64,000 bases of DNA from Lunularia cruciata. Taxonomy: Eukaryota > Streptophyta > Marchantiopsida > Lunulariales > Lunulariaceae. Position 1 is the stretch's first letter; each line of letters begins with the position of its first letter. Location: positions 26,078,243 to 26,142,242 of the forward strand of contig OX419761.1 of assembly GCA_948567375.1 (NCBI GenBank), in the 5' to 3' direction. Positions 55,970-64,000 of this stretch are shown piece by piece. The position numbers were made by a program, and so were the translations under genes. The notes under the pieces were generated by a model, which saw nothing but the letters and a program-made list of their open reading frames with translations, was not told where the DNA came from and made no database searches.

Positions 55970-56985
55970 AATGAAACAACAATGAAACAATGAAATATAG
56001 AGCTCGGAAGACCCAAAGAGTCAAAAGGCTGGAAATACAATACAAAACACATGAAATGTGAGCCTAGGCCAAAGCCTAGGGCATCTGACCAATCTGTAAC
56101 AAATTGATCTGATGTAAACTAATTTGTATCATATACTTCCCTAATGCCAAAACTTCAACCTGGAAGAGAGTTGAGAAATCACTACAAGTAATCTGATGTC
56201 TAACTCTGATCTGCATGTAACAAGAGCAATCAACAAACACATGGTGCTCATCCTCAACTTTGCTCATAGTACACAATTTGCAAAGTCACATGGAGTGCTC
56301 TATCTACTGCCAATGCCCTTGTTCTACTTCTAGTCTATGAGAACTAGTTCTATATTGAGCAATAACATGTCTAAGTGAAGTAGAAATCCTAGCCAAGAGA
56401 TAATCTTGCTCACAATACACCAACATAGGATTTACAAACTGCTGATAGAACACCATCTTGGTATCGGGTTGCTGCCATAATCAAAGTAAGAACTGCTCCT
56501 TGATCACCTCTCGAAGTGCAATAGGCTCCAATCTCCAATGTCGCTCACAAATATTCCACCTTGTGGCCCATGCAATCAGATCTGTATACCAACCAATAGA
56601 TAGAGTGGCACAAAAAGCTTGGTAGGGAAGTCTCTCATGGTCCATGGACCTCACCTTAGTGGCATATGTGAGAGCCAAGAACAAAGTTTCAGCCTCAAGG
56701 GGTAAAAAACCCCTTGAGGCAAGCAGCAATACATAAGGAGTTTGAGTCCTCACTCCAAGTTCATCATACAAAAACAGTTTCTGAATTTTCTCCACCTTTT
56801 GCCACCATGTCTTCTTAGTACTTGGACCCCAAATCTGAGTACCATAGAGAACCACTGGCTGCACAAGAGATCTGAACAACACCTTCTTCAACTCCCATGT
56901 GGTAAGGTGAGCAAGTCTAGAGCGATTCATGAGTGAATACAAAGCTCCAAAGCTCGCATTGATTCTCATCTTCACACAAGTAGAT
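55970..56985 (-). mobile_element. 5'-truncated LINE copy V, right-most copy
   Basis: Tail (tttcattg)n, 3' UTR and ORF2 C-terminal third, truncated at 56,985 (STCVKMRINAS). It shares with copy K the TGA at ~56,476-56,478 and the NICERHWRLE variant, so the two form a subfamily. It marks the edge of the LINE-rich block. Confidence 0.82.
56692..56720. repeat. Perfect 12-bp inverted repeat with A5 loop
   Basis: GCCTCAAGGGGT, five A, ACCCCTTGAGGC. Other copies have GCCTCAAGAGGTAAAAATCC followed by TGTTTCAGC here, so the palindrome is new in this copy. Confidence 0.9.
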
Positions 56986-59900
56986 GAAGGGTGCTCAATA
57001 AAGAATAATGAAATCCGGATATCTGTAGAGGAAAAAAAGAATTGGATTGTCCTCAATTCGAAGAAAGAAATTTTTTTCTAACATGATAATCTTTTTACTC
57101 TAGTTCTCCTTAATTTAGGTACATCTTATTCTATTCTCTTTTTCTCCTTGATGTGTGCTTGCTCTTTACTTGTGTTTGCTTCTTTCCTAAAAGATTCTTC
57201 TAAGTCAAAGACCTTTATAAGTTTCTTATAGGTTTATCTATTCTTATGGGAATAGTTAACATGAGGTTCAATTTTGCTTCTTCTTTTTTAAAGGTTTTGC
57301 AACTGTTCATTTTTCTATATGGTTAGTATAAGTAGATGGACATGAGTAGAATGGTCACCGTCTTAAAATTGGTACAAAATGGTTAAAATGAGACTTCTTT
57401 TCTCACCTAGCTTTTTATTCAATTTTGGCAAAAATAAGGTTTACATCTGACCACTAAATGAACAAAATGGACTAAAGGCCCGATGTGTCCATAGTTGCAC
57501 CAAAATATGCTATGTTTTAACTTCCAAATCTGAGGTATAATCTGGTCTTAGATACCATTCTAATCTTTGTCTAAACGTCTAATTATATTTGAATAAATAA
57601 AACTGTAAAATAATTGCTTCAAATGTGGAAATATAGTCATTATTAAGTCATATTGCAGTAGAGTGCATTGTGACTGTGAAGAGTTAAGTCAAGTTCTCTA
57701 GAACTAAAGGTATATTGAATTTACTATGCAAAGGTTTTATAACATAGTCAAGTCAAGGTTGACCTCTTATTACTTTCAACCAAAGCTTTTCTACGTACAT
57801 AATACAATGTTGTTCTTCCAATCCACTTATCTATAAATTTGAACCAACCCTTATTTACCTTATATGCATACAAAATTGTTCTCTCAATCTACCTATACAT
57901 AAATTTTATATCCAAATTGAGATCTCCATATAGAATATTCTATGCTATAACAATTAGTACACATAATGCTCACTTCTAGTAAGCATTGTGCATACAAAAT
58001 ACATTTTTGCACTAATTACTTAAAAGTGAACATGGCATAGTTATAAACTATTTCCTCTCTAGAACTAATTGTTAAAGCACTCAAGTGGTTAAGGATTGTC
58101 GTATCCTCCCTCAGATTCTATGTAAGGTTACACATCAAGATTGCAACTTCACTTTCATATATGAACACGTTATTTTTAATACCTTGTAAGTAGGTCTTCT
58201 AAGTTGTTATTTGGGGTCTGAAGAAATCAATCTGCTAATAAATTAAATTTGGATATTTTAACACTTCCTTTTAAGAATCCTTCTTGTGCTACATAGTATT
58301 TGGTCCGGATAAAAAAGAAGAAGAAAAGAAGATGTGCAAAGGAACTCGTATCATCGATGTAACTAATTTATTGAGAAATGTTTTTGAAAATTTCTTGGGA
58401 ATCAAAATTTATGCACAATAAAGAGATCTGATCTGCATCAAAGTATTCGAAAAGGAAAACTCAATTGTAAATTGACTAGAGTACATTACCCGACAATCTT
58501 TTTTATTAAGCTCATTACCACCTTGATTCATCCAAGCAACGTGAAAATTATGTCATTTCGGTGGTAACTAGATCTCAATATGATAACTGATTGCTTTGGA
58601 TTCCCACAAAGTATTCGTTGATGAAGAACTTGATTGTTATTTGAAACCCCATAGAATAAGTGTGGACTTTCCAAAACAAAAAAAAAAAACAGAAAAAAAA
58701 CAAAACTGACTTTTGGTTTACAATTACATTTTATTCTTATTACCCAAATAAAAGCTGGAAATATAAACTACCTCATAAACTACTTTGAGTTGTTTGTTAG
58801 ATTGACTAAACGTTTGATCATATGATAATGGGTAGACCTACCAAAGAAACTGTATTTTTATCTTCTTGAATATACCTATTGGATAAGGATAGACAAATAA
58901 CCAAAAAATTATGATTCTTATTCTCTCTTTATATTATTTAATTGAAGATACGATATTAGAGGTAATTTTCAACCCGTTCCAAAATGCTGCTTCTAATAAC
59001 AATAATAATAAGTTCGTATAACCTTTTTGATGTTCATATATATAAAAAAGATTATGCTAACTAATACACTCACTGCATGAATGCATGATTGATACTTCTT
59101 TTCATCATTTTAACTCAATGAGATTTCCACAAAAGTCTTGTCTCGTAGTTTAACATTGAAGACTTAATATACCTCGCACGATGGTTTGTTCCAAATGAAA
59201 AATCTAATAATATTGATTTATACTATACAAACTTTAGTCATTAAAGAAACCTCAATTTTTTCCCTAGATTTCTTGCAATATTTGTAATTTGACTAAGTTT
59301 GTTTTTGTTATTCCACCTCTTTAATGGAAGGGTGCATTTTAAGAATTTTACATCCAGTACTCATTGGTGATGTGTCTTTTTGCAGATAAATTCTTTTTGT
59401 CTTTTCTTTGAGACGTTTTGACTCAGAACGAAGTGCTGAAAATGCGCTGTTAAAGAGTAAAAGAACCTCCTTTTGAATTGCGTTTGAGTCTTCATATTAA
59501 TTATCCCACGCGGAGCTTCGAAGTTCCAAATATGGGTCGGCTTAATCTATCTCTGCCTGAAACACACTACACATTGAACTCATACTCGTTCGTACTCATA
59601 GTCTGTACTCGCCTTCGCGGAGCTACAGTGGGTTTAAGAAAAGACTGTATTGTTGGTTCATAAAGAACTATATTCATGAACTGTATTGTTGATTTGAAAG
59701 AATGTAGTTGATGGCACTAAAGCCGGAGGTTATAAACATTCTTAAAACATGTCGCACTTCTTTCAAAGAGTTCAATTTCCACATACGGACCCTCCCGCTC
59801 CTGTTACAAAGGTAAGGAGTGGTCACAACACCGACCAATACCTACTACTGGACATTAGAAAGCCCTTACCGATGCAGAAAGTGGAGCTTAACCTTAGTGT

Positions 59901-60504
59901 TACAATTGAGTCTTAGTATCCCATCATCACAAAAATTACACGAAGACAATACCACCCTTCAAGAGTTATTTCGCTCTAAAGCCCTCAACATTCTGGTTGT
60001 CCACAAAGGCAACGGAGGAGTTTCTTGAGAAGAGATGCAGATATCTAATAATGAATCTGGAATTCTCAGAGAATGTTGTTGCGGACCAACTTTTTCTTGC
60101 CAATACTATCCATGTGTCACACTATAACTCTTCTAATCGACAATGTTTCATTTTCCAGTTCTAGTGACAATCTATATCCTCTCTCTTCTTCTGAAGTCCC
60201 ATTCCATCGGAGTTTGTCACATCCAGAAAGGTGTTCTCCACCATGAACAACATCATGTAATATTTCTGCGGTGTTTTGACCCAGATTCAGAATGTGCATG
60301 GAGAAGTTACCGGTTCTAGAGGAAGTCTGCGCCTTCTTAGATCCTTATAAGACGTAGAGTTCGTACGACCCCTTCATACTACTGTGATCGATTTTTTAAG
60401 CTTTTATTAGACTTCCACTATCGAGAGGAAGATGACGCCATGTATATCGGTGAAGCAATTTACTCCTTTAGAATAAATCTCGAGTCCAGTTGCTAAGCTG
60501 ATAA
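56986..60504. other. AT-rich intergenic DNA, no supported gene
   Basis: 56,986-59,400 is AT-rich with poly-A and poly-T runs (for example 58,678-58,700) and no long ORF. 59,460-60,300 holds short ORFs on both strands (61, 69 and 60 aa) without recognisable motifs; a few could be exons or UTR. 60,300-60,504 is probably the 3' UTR of the minus-strand gene that ends at 60,505. Confidence 0.5.
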
Positions 60505-62961
60505 CTATGTTGGAACACCAGCACATTTTACCTGTGATCCGGGGGGAAGTCGACCAAGACCTGGTAGAATGACCTTAAAGCTCCTTGGCATGGGGTTTGG
60601 GTCATAGTTAAAGCCCGTCAACAGCATACCTGCAACCAGAGCAATGATTTAACGAGGTATACCAACACAATATAATCGTTATGGTCTGAATCCTGACTAG
60701 TCAAACTGCTTCTATTGGTTTCTTAGACAATAAACCAGACCAGATGTTTCTTTATATATTTATATATATTTATGTACTGTCATGATTGCGGGAAGGACGG
60801 CAATACCATATACACATAATGCACATAATGCACATAATGCTTACCATGGCTGGCAACACCCAGCACTTCTGCAGGGGGGATGTTGGCGACAAAAAGCACT
60901 TTCTTCCCTACAGCATCTTCAACATCCATGACGTACTTGCATTCAGACACCACTATCCTCTCCTCGCATCCAATGTCAACCTACGGAAGGAAATAGCGTA
61001 AGAACATAGAAACTTGGGTCATACTGTATTCCCAATCAACAATAACCACTGCATAATAAAATGAGTCAGCCCCGATACTTTAAGTTACCTATAACCCACT
61101 AACCAACAGTACAGACTCGCTCCAGAAATGACCACAGGTGCTTGAGTAGTTCTGGACTACTCATGCACCTATGGTAAGTACATAACATATTTAAGGTGCA
61201 GGACAAAGACTAAAACAAAGAGCTGCTCTATAAATACATCTCGATCGAAGCTACACCTGTGAACTATTTTAGCGCTATTATATTGTTTCAGGAAAAGTGT
61301 AATGATGCGTATGGTGTCTTTCCGAATCGGTCCTGCATAAATTGCAAATACGAGATATCCTGTGCTGCTTGAAATGCGCTTAAACGGCCACCACGCATAC
61401 CAGTCGGAGACAGGAGATGGAAGTAAAAATGTGATCACATATTTAGAACTGGTATAATCTGAAAAGCTCAGTCAATATGAACGAGTAGAAAAGAAAAGAA
61501 AAGAAAAGAATAATACATATAAATGTATACACCCGAAGGAAAGGGGAACGGAGTACAAGGTGCAAGAGCGCAAGGTCCAAGAGTCCCAAGTAACCAAGAA
61601 AGAAACAAAATGAACGGTAGCAGTCTTCAAAGTTAATCAACTAGAGAAACGACGCTTATTTCTGTTCTTCAAGATTTCTTTGTACCATAGACATGTCGAG
61701 GACAAAAGGCATCTAATGTGTTTCGACGAAGGACGCACTGTTCGCATGAGATTTTCCAAAAAGTGTGGCTGCTGGGATTCGAGCCCAGGTCTCCACGGCC
61801 ACAACGTGGAATTCTCACCACTAAACTACAGCCACATCTTACGTGAACGTTTCAAACCAACTTATATATAGAATAAGATCAGAGTACGATGCCTTACGGT
61901 AAGCTGAAGGTGCTTCCGACTCCTTGTTGGCACCCCTCTCTTCGCTGACATCTCAGGATCGTGCACGGCTTTCGCATCTGTCTGCACTTTATCCACAATT
62001 CCATATCATACAGGAAAGAAAACTCACTCCTTGTAAGGATGGTATCAAAGTGTACGCTGGACCCAGAATAGAAAACCCTCGTGCAAAAAGATAAAAACAC
62101 CTAGCTTTTCTTGCTCGAAGATATTCAAGAATTGACAGTTCACAATCTACTGATTTTCGAAGAAGTGGGGAATCCGGAAAGTATGCTTGCTGGAATTCGA
62201 CATCCTACACACATGAATTTCATAAGGAGACGAGGACCGCTACTCACGATCAATCCGACCCGGATGTCCAAAGTTTCGAAGGTTGAGACATCGACTTCTG
62301 CCTTCACGGCCGGGCAAGCTGTGCGACTGACCGCTACTTCTGCTGTCTCTTGATGGCTCCTAATTAGGGCGGTTCTCCTTGTTGATTGCCTATCGGTAGT
62401 TTTCTCTGAAGCGATTACGAAGAGAAAAGATTGAATGGGAAGGAGAGAGATAAATACTTGGTAACAGTTACCCGCAGCGGGAAACGTTAATTGAAAACTG
62501 AAGTTTCTTGTTCATTTCACAAAAGGTGAGCAAAGACGAGCAATCATGTCAAAAAACTATCCAGATCAACAACCTCGTAACCTGGTAAGTCGTTGTTCAC
62601 GCTTGACAAATTCGAAAAAAGATATTCAAATAAAAGTCACCAGCTACAAAAGCATCACAGACCCTGTTTGCTGTTTCAAACGAAGCTCCATGTTCTGCAG
62701 CTATCCGTGCGTAGCTCTCATTTTGTTTTATGGAGTAGCTTGTTCGAGAGCATCCAACTCCAAATAATCCTCAAACAAGCTAAATTTCTCTTCTCATAAT
62801 TCACATAGGAGTAGCTTACCTGCGGAAAACTTGCAAGAAGGTCCCTGGAAAGAAGAGCCCCAGCTGCAATTGGCACCAACCGTTGGCTCCTTACGGTTCT
62901 TTCCAACTACAGGAGAAGCTAACAAGTTACAATACACCACACCACATTGGATTGTCGCCAT
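60505..62961 (-). CDS. Organelle-targeted tRNA-binding OB-fold protein (CsaA/EMAPII-like), five exons
   Basis: Exons on the minus strand: 62,961-62,820, 62,405-62,248, 61,981-61,898, 60,980-60,845 and 60,629-60,505. All four introns are GT-AG (donors GTAAGC, GTGAGT, GTAAGG, GTAAGC), all phases agree, and 645 coding bases give 214 aa plus stop. The start is MATIQCGVVYCNLLASP in a strong context (GCGATGG). Residues 1 to ~85 are Ser/Thr/Arg-rich and low in acid, like a plastid or mitochondrial presequence. The tRNA_bind-type OB fold follows: FETLDIRVGLI, then KHLQLTVDIGCEERIVVSE, VGKKVLFVANIPP, VLGVASHGMLLTGF, ending LPPGSQVKCAGVPT. The KHLQLTVDIG spacing is closer to CsaA/YgjH than to the EMAPII HPxADKL type. 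Likely role: tRNA or RNA binding in an organelle. The exon structure is read from sequence only. Confidence 0.85.
61764..61835 (-). tRNA. tRNA-His (GUG)
   Basis: 72 nt on the minus strand. Acceptor GTGGCTG pairs with CAGCCAC and A is the discriminator. A box TAGTTTAGTGG, anticodon arm CCACG-TTGTGGC-CGTGG with anticodon GTG, T arm CTGGG-CTCGAAT-CCCAG. It has no intron. TTTTT follows two bases after the discriminator as Pol III terminator. The sequence is of the land-plant nuclear type as I recall it. It lies inside the third intron of the OB-fold gene, same strand. Confidence 0.97.
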
Positions 62962-64000
62962 CGCCCCTGTTCTTCTATAGACCAATCCACTAATACTCTA
63001 TGCGTTTGATGAAATCAGTTGTGTCAATAGGCAGAGGACCCCGGAGAAGGTTCCCTGCTGTCTTTGCTCAAGCTCGGATTGCGGTCCCTCTAAACTGTAA
63101 GAGCCGAGACTGTCTCTTCTGTCCTCTTTCGTGGATGCGTTTCCGCTCTGTTTGAGCATCGTATCATGAGGATCGACTCCCATTGGCTTGCCTAGGATGA
63201 TGTTTCTCCTCGTTACAGTGGCAGCGTAGGTATCTTTTAAACGAAATTTCGTTCATGGTTAGATGAGTGTCACTGTAGGTAGAGGGGGCCTTAGAATCTT
63301 TGGGATCAATTTCGCCAGTGATTCCCATCTACGAGAGGGGTTTACAGGTATCTCGTGAGGTGATACGGTAGTCTCTACTTACTTTTGTGTACCATTCAGA
63401 TCTGTCAGCTCTATTGAGCGGAAAAATATTTGAATACATTTGATACATTTGATACATTTGAATGGAATTTGATGTCATCTGGATCTTGGGAGGAGATATG
63501 AACCTGTTTGGCTCTAAATCAGTGCTATACACGACTCCTTTTGCTTGATAAGGATTGGGTATCACGAGGACGAGTAAGAGTTCAAAGCACTCATACCCAC
63601 AAGCTGAATCCTTATCTATGTTTGGATTTTCGACTATGGTTTTCATATATGATTGGAACCGTGGAGTACAAGTAATACTGTACAGTTCAATCTTACTTGC
63701 TCTATACAATGACACGAACCAGAATGGTTTCTTTACCTGTAACTAAACTTATTAAACAAAGTTTAATGAGTTTAGTTTAAGCCAAAGCTAATATAAAAAC
63801 ATGGTGACAACTGTCCATAACAGTTAGGAGATTCCGAACAGGGTTTTTCAAGTGTAGAATTACACCAATCTTGAACTAATTTGTTTAGGTGGGGATATTG
63901 TTTTCATCTTGGACATTTCAACCTTGCTGGGTTGCCCTGCCACAAGGAGGCAACTGGATCCACGAGAGGTAGCCGAAGTATTGCGAGCTTTTGGATGGAT
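62962..64000. other. Upstream region of the OB-fold gene; possible neighbouring gene pieces
   Basis: Contains the promoter and 5' UTR of the minus-strand gene, though no TATA stands out. A 9-bp repeat (TTTGATACA, about three times) lies near 63,440. A longer minus-strand ORF (63,329-63,715) and a short plus-strand open stretch at the right edge (LDPREVAEVLRAFGW) may be exons of neighbours. I recognise no family in either. Confidence 0.4.
63164..63328 (-). CDS. Unknown 54-aa ORF upstream of the OB-fold gene
   Basis: ATG (MGITGEIDPKDSKAPSTYSD) to TGA, with charged, protein-like composition. A second minus-strand frame (KPMGVDPHDTMLKQSGN to ISSNA) overlaps its end and reaches 62,998, less than 40 bp from the start of the OB-fold gene. 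Either could be the last exon of an upstream gene or an upstream ORF in the same transcript. Not recognised. Confidence 0.3.
   Translation of the reverse strand: MGITGEIDPKDSKAPSTYSDTHLTMNEISFKRYLRCHCNEEKHHPRQANGSRSS

Noticed and set aside
60117-60299. 60-aa minus-strand ORF (HILNLGQNTAEILHDVV)
   Set aside because: It lies downstream of the stop of the OB-fold gene, probably 3' UTR or spacer, and its composition matches no family I know.
60786-61001. Plus-strand 71-aa ORF
   Set aside because: It is the reverse strand of exon 4 of the OB-fold gene, whose own translation matches a known fold.
62546-62584. Plus-strand start MSKNYPDQQPRNL followed by GTAAGT, looking like a first exon
   Set aside because: It lies inside intron 1 of the minus-strand OB-fold gene and no compatible second exon with protein-like sequence follows.

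Overview
The window looks like nuclear DNA of a land plant. A tRNA-His(GUG) of the land-plant type and an intron-bearing gene for an organelle-targeted tRNA-binding protein lie at the right end. The rest is a pile-up of plant retroelements in AT-moderate DNA. I cannot name the species; a seedless plant (bryophyte, lycophyte or fern) is a guess from the unusual LINE family.

Positions 1 to about 56,985 are almost wholly one non-LTR retrotransposon (LINE) family, in roughly 18 full, truncated, nested and inverted copies. A full element is about 5.2 to 5.7 kb. It has a long 5' UTR made of regular ~180-bp monomers, ORF1 (279 aa; coiled coil plus RRM-like nucleic-acid-binding part), ORF2 (1077 aa; APE-type endonuclease, reverse transcriptase, C-terminal Cys/His motif), a ~90-bp 3' UTR and a tail of 7- to 8-bp repeats (TTCATTG/TTTCATTG). 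ORF1 and ORF2 share one frame and are separated only by a UAG codon followed by CAA UUC. ORF2 has no AUG before its endonuclease domain. This suggests stop-codon readthrough. The copy at 45,871-51,567 keeps both ORFs open and has a 5-bp target duplication, so it is the best candidate for an active source element. Several copies sit inside others: 638-5,880 inside the 1-10,362 copy; 24,614-29,856 inside a truncated copy; 45,871-51,567 inside another.

A complete, very young Ty3/gypsy-type LTR retrotransposon (11,668-19,479) has landed in the 3' end of an old LINE fragment. Its two 682-bp LTRs look identical. It carries a single gag-pol frame and, ahead of gag, a CCHC zinc-knuckle ORF flanked by two short ORFs that are paralogues of each other. 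A probable solo LTR lies at 44,761-45,506.

From 54,641 to 55,969 and from 56,986 to 60,504 I see no gene I can support. At 60,505-62,961 (minus strand) five exons encode a 214-aa protein with a probable plastid or mitochondrial presequence and a CsaA/EMAPII-type tRNA-binding OB fold. The tRNA-His gene lies in its third intron on the same strand. The final kilobase may hold the edge of further host genes but nothing I can name.
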